DNA of 22,818 nt. Source: a virus. The notes below the pieces were generated by a model. That model made no database searches. It saw only the letters and a list, made by a program, of their open reading frames with translations, and had not been told where the DNA came from. Shown in pieces: positions 6,898-17,013 of this stretch (the first letter of the stretch is position 1; the number at the start of each line of letters is the position of its first letter). The translations under genes were made by a program, and so were the position numbers. Location: positions 1-22,818 of IMG/VR virus record IMGVR_UViG_3300021335_001605; one strand, written 5' to 3'.

Positions 6898-9800
6898 TAT
6901 GTACCTAACGCTATAACTCTAAAGTCTTTAATACGTGGAACTGCGGTAGATGCCTGAGCTCTAAATACTACCTTGATCGCTACAGTTTGGAAAGGTGCAG
7001 CCGAAAGATCTACAGTATATTCATAATCATTAAAGAGTGTAGGATCATCAACATTTGGAACAACTGTATCGATATTTGCTAGATTCCAGTTTAAGGTTTC
7101 GAAAGCAATATCTGAACCAGCTTCTTGTGTCTTATAATATACATCGATAAACGATCCATTAGGTCTATTACCGGCAAAGATAACTCTTAGTCCAATTGAA
7201 GATTGAGCAAGGGTTACTTTACGTGTGATATACTTAGAAAGAGCTGATCCACCAGTCGGTGCTGTTTCAGCCAAGTAATTAAGTACAGGATTCTGGCCTG
7301 TATTAGATCCACCAAATACTTGCGGGTTATCAATACGGTTTGAAATAGTAAATACTGACATACGATCTAGATCAAGCATTGGACTTAAGAATGGATCGCT
7401 TGAAGTCATTGTAGCTTTAAGATCCAATGATTTACTTCCACCAGCAACATAGTTTGTTTCATTAATTTGTGAAGCAACTAGCCTTGGTGTTGTTGGATAA
7501 AAGTTTTCATTAGCCACGATCTCAGTAAATGATGCATCTTTTTGATATGTTGGCTCTGATCCAGCCAAAGATTTAGATGAGGTAGTTTTTACAGCGTATG
7601 ATGTAAAGGTACCTGGCAAATTCATTTCGTTAATTTGTGGGTACATAATATCAATGTGCTTATTCTCAGTAGCTGTTACTGCTGTACCACCACCATTAGT
7701 AGTTGAAGTAGCATTAGAAGCTACAGTAATACTATACTGATCCTGTTCAACATTTGAAATTACGTGAGTAGCATTAAACTGTGATATTGCAATACCACCA
7801 ATCGTTGAAGCAACTCCTGTAATTGTTACACTTGAACCTGTAGGCATACCGTGATTCCTATGTTTTACAGTGCAAGTATTACTTAGGTTTGTTGTATAAA
7901 TTGGGTTAGCTTCTAAGTTACGAACTGGAATACTACCATTAGCAAAATTAACTACACCACTTGCAGTTGTATCAAAATTTGCTCTTTTAACTCTAAACTT
8001 AAGATCTTTTGTCTGATCTGCTGACCAAGTTGAACCATTTTGCGATTTAAAGAATACACCAGCATATGGTTGTGAGGAAATACGCCTTGTAGTTCCAATT
8101 GAGTTTTGGCCAATTTCAGCAGTGTAAGCTTCATACTGATTTGAGTTAGCAAGAAGACAAATTGCATATTCTTGGTTTTGTCTTAGATACACTGGAGATG
8201 GGAAAGCAAAATTAGTAGCAGCCGATGCATCCGTAGAAGTTACTACGTCTACAGCATCTTTAACAACTTCACCAAATGCTAGAATTTCGTTTGAAGGATA
8301 ACCATTTACCACTCCACGAATTTGAAGAGTAACTGGAATTGCTAAATCTTTTTCCTTAAAGAATATATCCATACTAGTAACGAACGCACCTGATGGATTA
8401 TCAATTAAGAATGTTTGAGCTAATGGATCAACCCATCCAACTGTACGTGTAGAAGCACGGCCAATTAAGGCTAATTGAACATCATTAACAGATTCTTGTA
8501 CAAGAGTTGGAGATCTTAGAGATACTTCTTGTGTACCTTCAACTAAACCACGAGCAGAATAAGTTGCACGGCCAGATGTAGTAATCAAATTTAGATTACC
8601 GTTTGGATCATCCATAAGTTTGAATAATCTTTCACCAGTTCTAAACCTGATATTAGCTGTATTTGGAATATAGAATTCACCATAAGCTGTACCAGTAGCA
8701 TCTGTAATAATAGCATTATTGCCTGCTGAAATATCTCCGGCAGTAATATCGGGGTGACGAATAGCAGATGCATTTGGCTCAGGATCTACTGAAGTAACAG
8801 AGTTACGTACAAATTGAGCTGCAGTAATATCGGTAGTAAAGTCATTAACGTTAATATCTTCAAAGTAAGGATACAAACGAGTATTTGGCTTAAAGCGCGA
8901 TGCTTTAAACTTAACTCTTCGCGCCCGAATAAATGGTACCATACGTACATCCACCACTCTTTCACCAAGTGATGTTTGAATGGTATCAGGCGCGACCGAA
9001 GTACGGACACCCGTACGTGTTTGCTGTGCAATTTGGGCCTGGAGCGTATTTCGGAAGACACGACGACCTGATCTTTGGTTACCCGACGTATCTCCTGCGA
9101 ATATCTCTCGTCCGGTCCACTGAGTTTCCCACTCATTCCAGACCGTGCCAAGCACTCCGTCTTCGTTCGCAAGTGTATTAACCACATCGAACAGACCTTC
9201 ATTATCGATAATAAGATCTGGTCTAACATCTGTTTCTTTCCAATCATCCTCTGCAGGAGTAAGATCAATTTGACCAATAAATTGGAAGATGTCATATGGG
9301 TTTACATTTTCAGCACCAGAAGCAAATGGTTGATCGATGATCGTTGCTTCAGTATAAGGAAGAGAAATTACATCCCCAGTTTGCTGAAATGAACTTGATG
9401 AGGCAGTGTCTTGATTAATTAACTTGACATTACCTTCATAGAATTGTGGTCTTGCTTCACCCTTATCAGCATCAATCGAAACATGATAATCAGGATCTTG
9501 TGGGTTACCAATATTGTGACCATAGAATGGATCTACAATAAAGCCAGACTTAAATCTATCTACGTTAGAAGAATTGAGTACTTGTGCATCTGCAGTTTCT
9601 TTTTCGAGAAGAGACAGAGATGTATAGTATTCCAGGTTATTGATTCTACTTTCTAGGCGACCAATGTCACGCATAGTGAATCGTTTATTGTCTTTCATAA
9701 TTGGTGTAACATCATTTGTGCTAAATGTGTATGGACCAATATCTAAGTCATAGATAACCATACCATCGTCTGGATTAGCAGGACGAGCTGGTGTAGCGGC

Positions 9801-12179
9801 TGAAACACCTTTTAGATGCTTAAACACGCCTTTGTTATCTACATAAATTTTATCTTTTCGTGGTAGGAAATAACGGAAGTCTAAGAACATATTAGATGCA
9901 ATCTTACCAATTTCAGTAAGTGCAGCACCTGATTGATTAGTACCACCCGCATTAGTAAAGGATGTTCCATCATCACGTACACGTGGACGGAAGTCTAAAA
10001 CATCTCTTAATTCGTATGTTGTACTGCTTGAAGCATATGATGGAATATCAGCATATCCAACTTGGCCGGTATAAGAATCTACTGAGAAATAATCTCCAGC
10101 GCCATGAGTAAAGTAATCAAATACCACATGGATTCGACCGACAGGACCAGGCTGGCCAGGCTTTAGTTTAATTCGACCAATGCCATAAAAGTTATCTCTT
10201 TGTCCATTATCTAACTCATACCTACTTGTAATATTCAAATCAGCTGTAGTAGCATTTGTACTTGGAGCAAGTGAGTCATGGACAGAAACTAGCCTGTAAA
10301 TATCTGCTTTATTTAATTCATCAAAGCTGTTAACTGTTGTATTTGGTCCAGTAATATTTATTGTAGCATTTTGTACAAGTGTTTTCTGTTTTTCTGAGGC
10401 TAATGATTTAGTAAGCGTTGTAATTACCGTAATACCTTCGGTTGTTAAACCAGCACCAGTAAGGTCAATATTAAGGTTAACACCATTTGCCGCTAAACGA
10501 GCAGCTCCACCAGTACCATCGGTAAGGCTCATATCGTATACCACACCAGTAGTTGTATTAGCTACTTGGTAATCAGCTCCACTATATGGGCTTTGGAATG
10601 TTTCATCCGACGCAATTGTGATAGTAGCCAATCCACCTGAAAGAGAAGTTGTATACCTACGACGTACTGTTACAATAGTATCTACCGCATTAAGTGCAGA
10701 CCTAATTGTTTCAACTTGACTATATGGAAGTGGGAAAAGCAAATCATTGTTATTAATATCGTAAAGTACCGCAAGTCCACCTGTTTTTACTGTGGTAGAA
10801 AGAAACTCACCAGCGGTAGATCCTTGATTATTAATTTGGTTTACTGCAGAAAATAAGTTTGACCCAGACATCTGAATATCAAAGAGATATAACTTATAGA
10901 CTGCACCAGAAGTACCTGGTGTTCCAGAGTGTAATTCATATGCCCTTGCTCGAGCAGTACCAATTACAGTATTGGCAGAACTACGAAGATCTAGCTTTTC
11001 GTAATCTGTAATATTAGGTAGGTTTGTTGTAGTATTAACAAGAGTATAGTTACCCATTTCAAAAGAAATAACATTATTCTCTAATTGAGCAGTGTCCCGT
11101 GCCTTATCTACACTAAGATATGTTGTGGCAATTGTATCAATTTCATAACCACGAACATAAGCTTTTCCAGGCTCTAAACCGATGGCCAACTTAGAATCAT
11201 CACCACCAGCTGCACTTGAATAGATACCTCTATTGTTACCGCTCTGTAAATGCTCTCTTACATCAATACCAAAAGGACGAACTGTATAGTCACCAGACTC
11301 ATCATAAGTCCTACGAGCAAATGTATCCTCAAGGATAGAGTATTCAGTTGATCTAATTTGTTTAGAAATAACACCATTCTCTACACGGATAAGTTCAATG
11401 AAGTTATCATCGTCTGTTGCGGTCAAACCTTTTTTCGTTAATGTAAGTAAAATCTTATAACGATTGGCACCTGGTGCCGCAAAGTTTGGAGAACCAGTAG
11501 CATTATCTGTAAGGTTTGCATCTTGTGTTGAAGATACTAAGCTTTCAACTACTGTAAGTCCGATTCTATAAGAAGGTGTATTTGTATATTTGTCAAGTAC
11601 AAGAGTTTGACTTAAAACATAAGCAAAGGTTCCATTGACATAATAGATACCAGGCTGAATAGATACGGCTGAGCCAAATCCTACACTGCCTGATACGTTG
11701 TTAATTTGTGCTGAACGAGGAGTTGATCCATTTGATAATACAACTTCGTTTTGAGCAAATTCTTTTGTAGTTTTATCTGTACCAGATGAAGTATATTTGA
11801 CAAACAGTGTAAGAGGATCTGAACCAGATACTGCAACTGTGCCAACTACTTTAGCTACTACTCCAGTAGTTTGACCAGTAATAAGAGTACCTTCAAATTC
11901 GGTACGGTATAATTCTACGTCTGCACTACTAAATGTTGAAGCAACTTTAATGAATCCATACTCTTTGTCTAATGCAGATTGGCCAGGGATAACCATGGCT
12001 CCATCTTTAAAAGTATGATTAGCAAATTGACTAATCTGATTTTGCAGAGTAGACTGTAATTGAGTTAACTCTCTTGCTTGAAGAGCCACTGAAGGCCGAA
12101 ACAAAATGCGATAGTATTGTTGCTTCGCATTTGTTTCGAAGTCATCATAGTAGGGGGATACATTAAAATCAATTGTCAT
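6897..12179 (-). CDS. Large baseplate/tail structural protein, DUF4815 N-terminus
   Basis: A 1760-aa protein. The N-terminus (residues about 5-66: SPYYDDF, YRILFRPSVALQARELTQLQ, HTFKDGAMV) matches the DUF4815 signature seen in large structural proteins of marine T4-like phages. Beta-rich modules follow. Around residues 1000-1110 is an arginine-rich region ending RARRVKFKASRFKPNTRLYPYF, which I believe is conserved in these phages. Residues about 1430-1500 hold an HGM-x-TGSSVTITG module typical of fibres and adhesins. The C-terminus (about 1640-1760) looks like a jelly-roll domain. It is probably a peripheral baseplate or fibre-attachment protein. No signal or catalytic motif was seen. AAGG lies just before ATG 12179; no promoter is visible, so it is probably co-transcribed with gp8. 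DNA at 8941-9180 is unusually G+C rich. Confidence 0.82.
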   Translation of the reverse strand: MTIDFNVSPYYDDFETNAKQQYYRILFRPSVALQARELTQLQSTLQNQISQFANHTFKDGAMVIPGQSALDKEYGFIKVASTFSSADVELYRTEFEGTLITGQTTGVVAKVVGTVAVSGSDPLTLFVKYTSSGTDKTTKEFAQNEVVLSNGSTPRSAQINNVSGSVGFGSAVSIQPGIYYVNGTFAYVLSQTLVLDKYTNTPSYRIGLTVVESLVSSTQDANLTDNATGSPNFAAPGANRYKILLTLTKKGLTATDDDNFIELIRVENGVISKQIRSTEYSILEDTFARRTYDESGDYTVRPFGIDVREHLQSGNNRGIYSSAAGGDDSKLAIGLEPGKAYVRGYEIDTIATTYLSVDKARDTAQLENNVISFEMGNYTLVNTTTNLPNITDYEKLDLRSSANTVIGTARARAYELHSGTPGTSGAVYKLYLFDIQMSGSNLFSAVNQINNQGSTAGEFLSTTVKTGGLAVLYDINNNDLLFPLPYSQVETIRSALNAVDTIVTVRRRYTTSLSGGLATITIASDETFQSPYSGADYQVANTTTGVVYDMSLTDGTGGAARLAANGVNLNIDLTGAGLTTEGITVITTLTKSLASEKQKTLVQNATINITGPNTTVNSFDELNKADIYRLVSVHDSLAPSTNATTADLNITSRYELDNGQRDNFYGIGRIKLKPGQPGPVGRIHVVFDYFTHGAGDYFSVDSYTGQVGYADIPSYASSSTTYELRDVLDFRPRVRDDGTSFTNAGGTNQSGAALTEIGKIASNMFLDFRYFLPRKDKIYVDNKGVFKHLKGVSAATPARPANPDDGMVIYDLDIGPYTFSTNDVTPIMKDNKRFTMRDIGRLESRINNLEYYTSLSLLEKETADAQVLNSSNVDRFKSGFIVDPFYGHNIGNPQDPDYHVSIDADKGEARPQFYEGNVKLINQDTASSSSFQQTGDVISLPYTEATIIDQPFASGAENVNPYDIFQFIGQIDLTPAEDDWKETDVRPDLIIDNEGLFDVVNTLANEDGVLGTVWNEWETQWTGREIFAGDTSGNQRSGRRVFRNTLQAQIAQQTRTGVRTSVAPDTIQTSLGERVVDVRMVPFIRARRVKFKASRFKPNTRLYPYFEDINVNDFTTDITAAQFVRNSVTSVDPEPNASAIRHPDITAGDISAGNNAIITDATGTAYGEFYIPNTANIRFRTGERLFKLMDDPNGNLNLITTSGRATYSARGLVEGTQEVSLRSPTLVQESVNDVQLALIGRASTRTVGWVDPLAQTFLIDNPSGAFVTSMDIFFKEKDLAIPVTLQIRGVVNGYPSNEILAFGEVVKDAVDVVTSTDASAATNFAFPSPVYLRQNQEYAICLLANSNQYEAYTAEIGQNSIGTTRRISSQPYAGVFFKSQNGSTWSADQTKDLKFRVKRANFDTTASGVVNFANGSIPVRNLEANPIYTTNLSNTCTVKHRNHGMPTGSSVTITGVASTIGGIAISQFNATHVISNVEQDQYSITVASNATSTTNGGGTAVTATENKHIDIMYPQINEMNLPGTFTSYAVKTTSSKSLAGSEPTYQKDASFTEIVANENFYPTTPRLVASQINETNYVAGGSKSLDLKATMTSSDPFLSPMLDLDRMSVFTISNRIDNPQVFGGSNTGQNPVLNYLAETAPTGGSALSKYITRKVTLAQSSIGLRVIFAGNRPNGSFIDVYYKTQEAGSDIAFETLNWNLANIDTVVPNVDDPTLFNDYEYTVDLSAAPFQTVAIKVVFRAQASTAVPRIKDFRVIALGT

Positions 12180-12191
12180 TATTTTTTTACC

Positions 12192-13496
12192 TTAAAACTC
12201 TAGTACAAGTTTAATATCTTCAATTTGTGAATTAGCTCGAGCAACCGCACTTCTGTTTTCGATATAAAGAACTTCCCCAGAAAACTTTTCAACTTCAGGG
12301 TCACCAAGAGAAGATATGTTAGCCGTTACCGCTCCACTATTTGAGATAGCTTCTGAAGCTTGAAATGTTCCATAACCGGTACTGGCATCTTGATGATATC
12401 GAATAGTACTTGTTCCTACGTCTATAGAAGTTATATAGGCCTGAGCTCCAGAGGTTCCGCCAGTAATAATTTCATCTGGTGCAAAAGCTCCACCTGCAAG
12501 AGATCCATATACTAGATTTCGAGTAGCTTGTAACGTAGAGGCTGTGGCATTTACAGTTGTTCCAAAATTAAATGGGTTACGAATAAGACCTAATTGACGG
12601 AAATCGTTGTCAATTGGAAAGTCTCCAGATCCTTCGGCTGAATCCAAGTTGATGTTACACATAATAAAGAAAGCACCAAGTTCATCAGCCATATTTGCGC
12701 CATGACCACCAGGAGGCGAAATAATAGCTCTTGCTGTAGCTCCTGTACCACCACCACCTGTGATAGTAACTAAGGCTTCATCATAACCAGTTCCGATATT
12801 ACTCATTGAAATGTCTGTAACTACTCCACCCACAACCGTAGCTGCAGCTGTAGCACTTTGCCCATTACCGGTAATTGTTACTGTCGGTGTTGAAGTATAA
12901 CCTGATCCTCCGCTTGTAACTACAACCCTGTGGATTGAACCATTTTGAGCATTTGTTTGAACATCATACTGGAGTGATCCATCATTTGATGTAATAACAT
13001 TTACTGGAATAAAAGAGTTTGTTAAGAACTTTGTGGCCTGTGTACCTGAAAGAGTAGCCATAAATTTCCAAACATAACCATCAGACTCTACAGCGTTAGC
13101 AGCATTTGTGGTTTGCCCAGTTGGTTTAACAACCGAAGCACCTGTACCAGCTTGCAAACATTTATAAACATTCAGTTCGTCTGTGATTACATAATACTGT
13201 GATGTACTTAACGTAGATAACTGATCATCATAGGCTACATAAGTAGTACCCGAAAGCCAGTTATAACGAGTGATACAATGGGAAACATCAGATTGAGCTA
13301 CTTTTTTAAGTGCAATCATATTCTGATGTACATTATTTTTGTCGAATACTGTATCAACCGGAGTTGCGATTGCAGTATCTGAGCTAGGCCAGTTATGTGA
13401 GCGACCGATGTATAGATAAGTACTATCAGTACCTACGTCATCGCGAAATGCACCCGCGTTATTGACCCTAATTTGTTTTGATACGATGGCCGTCAT
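12192..13496 (-). CDS. 8: Baseplate wedge protein gp8
   Basis: The ends match T4 gp8: an early IGRSHNWPSS (T4 FGRSEPWSS), DGYVWKFM at 139-146, and near the C-terminus FRQLGLIRNPF at 299-309 and SGEVLYIENR at 406-415, then a hydrophobic final strand. gp8 is a dimeric wedge protein that binds gp10, gp7 and gp6 in T4. At 434 aa it is about 100 residues longer than T4 gp8 (334). The extra sequence is in two places: glycine-rich GSGYTSTPTVTITG-type repeats at 191-260 and a GE-x-I-x-G-x-TSGA-x-A module at about 336-396. A TATAAATA late promoter lies 34 nt upstream, with GAGGTAAGG as ribosome binding site. Confidence 0.88.
   Translation of the reverse strand: MTAIVSKQIRVNNAGAFRDDVGTDSTYLYIGRSHNWPSSDTAIATPVDTVFDKNNVHQNMIALKKVAQSDVSHCITRYNWLSGTTYVAYDDQLSTLSTSQYYVITDELNVYKCLQAGTGASVVKPTGQTTNAANAVESDGYVWKFMATLSGTQATKFLTNSFIPVNVITSNDGSLQYDVQTNAQNGSIHRVVVTSGGSGYTSTPTVTITGNGQSATAAATVVGGVVTDISMSNIGTGYDEALVTITGGGGTGATARAIISPPGGHGANMADELGAFFIMCNINLDSAEGSGDFPIDNDFRQLGLIRNPFNFGTTVNATASTLQATRNLVYGSLAGGAFAPDEIITGGTSGAQAYITSIDVGTSTIRYHQDASTGYGTFQASEAISNSGAVTANISSLGDPEVEKFSGEVLYIENRSAVARANSQIEDIKLVLEF
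12720..12926 (-). repeat. Glycine-rich beta repeats inside gp8
   Basis: Two units of the GSGY-x-x-x-x-TVTITG-x-G-x-x-ATA pattern at residues about 191-260, separated by a GGVV turn. This type of repeat is widespread in fibres and adhesins and is absent from T4 gp8. Confidence 0.7.
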
Positions 13497-13530
13497 TTTA
13501 TAACCTTACCTCATTTAATTTAGTTAATAC

Positions 13531-13538
13531 TATTTATA
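13531..13538 (-). promoter_or_regulatory. T4-type late promoter for gp8
   Basis: A perfect TATAAATA on the minus strand in the 46-nt gap before gp8, 34 nt upstream of its ATG. The spacing equals that of the other two intergenic boxes within three bases. Confidence 0.83.
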
Positions 13539-13542
13539 CACG

Positions 13543-14445
13543 TTATGTGATGTTAATCACCGATTCAAACGATATATTTAATTTAGTACCTGCTGCAGCA
13601 TCAGCAATTGTAAAATTTGCATAATTACTCATAGGGCCGATATCTGGCAGGAATTTATACTTTTCAACATGCAAAAAGTTTGGACCTATTGCATATTGAT
13701 TAATTGGCTGAAGAACGAACGTAAGTTCGATATCTAGGGCAACACCACCAACCACTGGTATTGCAACATCTACGACTACTGGATCAGCAAAGACCGGAAT
13801 ACCAGTATCTAGTGTACTAAAGTCTGCTACACCTTTTGCTTTTACTGGACTACCAGCTACTCCAACGGCTTCAGAGAAGATAGTTACCTCACCGAAGAAA
13901 GCAAATCCTGCTGGATGCAATAGTTTCTTAACTACATCTTTCCAGTTATCAATTGTTTGTCCAGTCTTAATAACATAAGAAAATGACTGGTAATATCTTG
14001 AGTCTTGAATAAACTTTTTGACAGATAATTTACCATCATCGTTTTTCCAACGTCCGTTTGTTGGATCCCATTTAGCATCCGAAGGCTTAAGAATATCTAC
14101 TCTTGGAAAAAAGAGTTCAATGTCATCATTAAAGATAAGTCTGAACAAAGCTTTAAACGAAGGTTCAGCACCTTTTGAAAGGTATATATCTGTAATGTTC
14201 TTATATAGTTTGGATTTATCTGCAACAACAGTTTCTGGAATTGGAACAGCCAATTCTCTTTGTAACATCTCTAGAAATTCAGTACCAACTGTATCTAAAT
14301 TACGATGCGCAGGTAAAGACTTTAAGAATGCACCTGGCTGGTCTGGCTGATCTAAAAAATCATAGTACGCTTCCATGAACTTCATAAGCTCAGGCTTTTC
14401 AAGCTGAATATGCTCTGGTACTATGGTTGTTACTTTATGTGACAT
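13543..14445 (-). CDS. Baseplate-associated virion protein, unnamed family
   Basis: A 300-aa protein. The N-terminal 135 residues carry a pattern I recognise from phage baseplate proteins: PEHIQLEKPELMKFMEAYYDFLD, RNLDTVGTEFLEML, IYLSKGAEPSFKALFRLIF, then a DAKW turn. A beta-rich, proline/valine C-terminus (about 200-300) follows. No confident T4 gene number can be given. It lies between gp6 and gp8, and its ATG shares one base with the gp6 stop (TAATG, 14443-14447), so it is translationally coupled to gp6. This argues for a wedge or wedge-fibre connecting role. It is followed by a short gap holding the gp8 promoter. Confidence 0.72.
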   Translation of the reverse strand: MSHKVTTIVPEHIQLEKPELMKFMEAYYDFLDQPDQPGAFLKSLPAHRNLDTVGTEFLEMLQRELAVPIPETVVADKSKLYKNITDIYLSKGAEPSFKALFRLIFNDDIELFFPRVDILKPSDAKWDPTNGRWKNDDGKLSVKKFIQDSRYYQSFSYVIKTGQTIDNWKDVVKKLLHPAGFAFFGEVTIFSEAVGVAGSPVKAKGVADFSTLDTGIPVFADPVVVDVAIPVVGGVALDIELTFVLQPINQYAIGPNFLHVEKYKFLPDIGPMSNYANFTIADAAAGTKLNISFESVINIT

Positions 14446-16310
14446 TAGCTATTATTCGCTGTTGTTGTGTAACCAATACCTGCAATAACCGAACCTGTAG
14501 CAATTTCATCAACTTGTGGAGTAACCACTGTTTGTAGAAGATCAATTTGAAGTAATTGATTTCTTCTTGGTGCTAGGTCGTTTGAGGCTGGTGTACCCGT
14601 TACTGTTATATATGGATTAGATCCAACTACTCCACCATCAGGATTAAAATTAGTAAGTACTACAGTACCGGTTTTAATATCTACTGTGCCAGCATCTACT
14701 GTAGTAATAATTTTTTGATTGTTTGAAATTCTATATAACTGAACTTTTCTAATATTAGGATCACTTGTTGGAATGTCTTGCATCCTATGATTAAAGCCAT
14801 TCATAATAAATTCACTTGAATCAATTACCGAAGCTCCAGTAGCAATATTAGATGAGAATGGAGATGAAAATTCAAGAGTATATTTTTGTGGATAACCAAC
14901 ATTTGGTGTTAACCGTTTTTGTACAAAGACACGCTGAATTGTATTTAAGATAGAAGGATTAGTAGCATCCACGAGTGTAGTTACTTGTGATGCTCTAAAC
15001 ACACCATCAAACTTTTTCAGATTAGTATTATTGTAATTTGTGATTGTAGCAATAACTTGATCTTTTAATTCACCAGCTGTTAGTGATGTTAAGTTTGGAT
15101 CATACTTAAAGAATACTTCTAGTTTAATAAATGTATAATCAGGATCAACAATTTCTGGTGTAATAGACACTAGGTTTTTAGTCTTAAGAATAGAGTCTTT
15201 AATAAATGTTTTTTGAACTTCAGTAAGAGTATCTGCATTACCGGGCTTAATTGATAAGAACACTTTTCCGTATTCAGGAACTGCTTGTTCTTCTCCACCC
15301 CAGACTGAAACTGTTTCAGCATTTGTATAGTTATTTTTTACAATAGCTTTATAATCATCGGCTGTTACAACTCGGTTTTGAGCTAGGAAAGAAAGTGGAG
15401 CATTAAACTTAATTGAGTCAGTAGCTTCACGAGTAGCACCACCACCGGCTGCTGAGGATAAGGTTATACTGGTATTTGTATTACCTGAAATATTACCAGT
15501 AAGAGTAAACACAGTAGCGTTATTAGAAGCTTCGCCGTCAGTTATTAGATATTCTAATTGAACAATATTACCTGCAGCTAATTTTCTACCAAATACATTA
15601 TCACCAAAATAAATTTCGTATTTTCCATCCATGCCTTCTTGTAAGAAGTAGGCATTTGTATTTTGGTCAACATCAACGATATTAGTAACTAGTGTAAACA
15701 CTTCAAAGTCTGTAGTATTTGCATTTGTTTTAACTTTAACAATAAGACTTGCTGTATCTACATTTGTATCTGGAATCTCATACTTTTGAGATGTGTCTGT
15801 ATTATCGACAACATATTCTTGGTTTCTAATAGTACCTTGATTAATCTGTACATTACTAAATGTATATGCGCCATTTACCGGAACGATTGTTTGAGCTTCA
15901 AGGTTAACAAAAGTATAGTTTTTATTATCAATTGTAGTTTGGAATGTAGTACCACGAGGCATAGCCAATGAACTTGGTGCACCAGCTGGATTATTTACTG
16001 TTATATTAATTGTAGCAAAAGCTGAAGTAGTCGACCTTGGAACATACCCAAGTGACTTAGCATGTGATACAACATTGTTTCGTACTTGTGCAGTATCTAG
16101 AAAGATTTCGTTGACATTTAGATTAGCATTAAATGCGTTATAGAAAGTATTATAAGCAAGCACATCAATAATAGTGCTGAGAGCTGATCCTTCGAAGTCG
16201 TAGTCTGCAAGTGTGGTTTGAGATCGTAAAAACGTTTTAAGATTATCTTTAATCTGATCAAAGTCTTGCTCCGTAACGTTAAGTCTTTCTTTTGAAACCG
16301 TAATAGCCAT
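14445..16310 (-). CDS. 6: Baseplate wedge protein gp6
   Basis: A 621-aa protein, near the T4 gp6 length (660). Conserved blocks are FLRSQTTLADYDFEGSALS at about 28-46, followed by LAYNTFYNAF-x-ANLNVNE, and VTADDYKAIVKNNY with VWGGEEQAVPEYGKVF in the middle, all typical of the gp6/baseplate J-like family. gp6 forms the inner iris of wedges around the hub and rearranges on sheath contraction. AAGGGG lies just before ATG 16310. It is separated from gp25 by nine bases and overlaps the next gene by one base. No disruption is seen. Confidence 0.93.
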   Translation of the reverse strand: MAITVSKERLNVTEQDFDQIKDNLKTFLRSQTTLADYDFEGSALSTIIDVLAYNTFYNAFNANLNVNEIFLDTAQVRNNVVSHAKSLGYVPRSTTSAFATINITVNNPAGAPSSLAMPRGTTFQTTIDNKNYTFVNLEAQTIVPVNGAYTFSNVQINQGTIRNQEYVVDNTDTSQKYEIPDTNVDTASLIVKVKTNANTTDFEVFTLVTNIVDVDQNTNAYFLQEGMDGKYEIYFGDNVFGRKLAAGNIVQLEYLITDGEASNNATVFTLTGNISGNTNTSITLSSAAGGGATREATDSIKFNAPLSFLAQNRVVTADDYKAIVKNNYTNAETVSVWGGEEQAVPEYGKVFLSIKPGNADTLTEVQKTFIKDSILKTKNLVSITPEIVDPDYTFIKLEVFFKYDPNLTSLTAGELKDQVIATITNYNNTNLKKFDGVFRASQVTTLVDATNPSILNTIQRVFVQKRLTPNVGYPQKYTLEFSSPFSSNIATGASVIDSSEFIMNGFNHRMQDIPTSDPNIRKVQLYRISNNQKIITTVDAGTVDIKTGTVVLTNFNPDGGVVGSNPYITVTGTPASNDLAPRRNQLLQIDLLQTVVTPQVDEIATGSVIAGIGYTTTANNS

Positions 16311-16319
16311 TATAACCCC

Positions 16320-16757
16320 TTACCTAATTCTTTCTAAATAAAATTCTGTGGATCCAGTTTGAAGCGATGTAATCATTTGAAACTCTATAGAAACTCTAAA
16401 CCTGTTATAGTCGTCTTCACTAGTGACATCAATATTTAATAATCTAACTCTTGGCTCAAAATTTAGAACTGTTTCTTCAATAGCTTCTTTTAGATCAAAT
16501 TCAGTAAAGTAATCAGCAGGCTCAAATAATAAAGCTCTAATGTTAGATCCTAGTGTGGGTTGAAATGGCCTTTCACCTCTACTAGTCAAAATAAGATTTT
16601 TTATAGACTGTTTTACTGCATCCAGATCTTTTAAGATAGTTATATCTTTTGTGTTTGGATGTTTAAGAAAAGCCAAATCAAAATCAGAGTAAACCACTGA
16701 TCTACTAGTAATAATAGACTTTCCTGATGCATCTGATTTTGTTTGTGTTCTTGCCAT
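16320..16757 (-). CDS. 25: Baseplate wedge protein gp25
   Basis: A 145-aa protein of the GPW/gp25 family: YSDFDLAF at 23-30, AVKQSIKNLILTSRGERPF at 48-66, QPTLGSNIRALLFEP and then an acidic helix and a final beta hairpin. T4 gp25 is 132 aa, so length fits. gp25 starts sheath assembly and joins gp6 and gp53 at the core of each wedge. It follows the 71-aa gene by four bases and precedes gp6 by nine, forming one unit behind the promoter at 17014-17021. Confidence 0.94.
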   Translation of the reverse strand: MARTQTKSDASGKSIITSRSVVYSDFDLAFLKHPNTKDITILKDLDAVKQSIKNLILTSRGERPFQPTLGSNIRALLFEPADYFTEFDLKEAIEETVLNFEPRVRLLNIDVTSEDDYNRFRVSIEFQMITSLQTGSTEFYLERIR

Positions 16758-16761
16758 TTAA

Positions 16762-16977
16762 TTACTCAATATACTTTTCTACCATTTCTAGAATATCATC
16801 GTATTTTGCGACTTCTTCTAGTTCTTTTTCTACACTTTCCATAATATCTGAATGTTCACCAATACCAACTGGATTGGCTAAATAAATTTCTACATTAGCG
16901 ATATGTTTATCAATATGACCTTTTGCATGTGTCTTTAAAGATAAAATCATCATTTCTCTAATTTGTTCGCTTGTCAT
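16762..16977 (-). CDS. Small acidic protein upstream of gp25
   Basis: A 71-aa, mostly helical protein with a central HAKGHIDKHIANVEIYLANP segment and GIGEH, then an acidic helix. I recall similar small proteins beside gp25 in marine T4-like phages but no known function. It is the first gene behind a TATAAATA promoter (36 nt upstream), with AAAGG before the ATG. Its position suggests a baseplate assembly factor or minor virion protein; this is inference. Confidence 0.72.
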   Translation of the reverse strand: MTSEQIREMMILSLKTHAKGHIDKHIANVEIYLANPVGIGEHSDIMESVEKELEEVAKYDDILEMVEKYIE

Positions 16978-17013
16978 TTCAAAGCCTTTCTACATGATTA
17001 ATTAATACAGTTA

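Noticed and set aside
8786-9295. 169-aa minus-strand frame inside the DUF4815 gene
   Set aside because: It is an alternative frame of the same strand, rich in leucine and serine from frame shift, without a start signal.
8933-9392. Overlapping plus-strand open frames (82 and 105 aa) opposite the DUF4815 gene
   Set aside because: They coincide with the G+C-rich patch, where stop codons are rarer, have no ribosome binding site that I can see, and run antisense to a strongly protein-like gene.
13714-13729. Inverted repeat CGAAC-GTAA-GTTCG
   Set aside because: Only five-base arms in coding sequence and no T-run; likely chance.
14018-14350. 110-aa plus-strand frame opposite the 300-aa baseplate gene
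   Set aside because: Antisense shadow; the minus-strand protein has recognisable conserved blocks.
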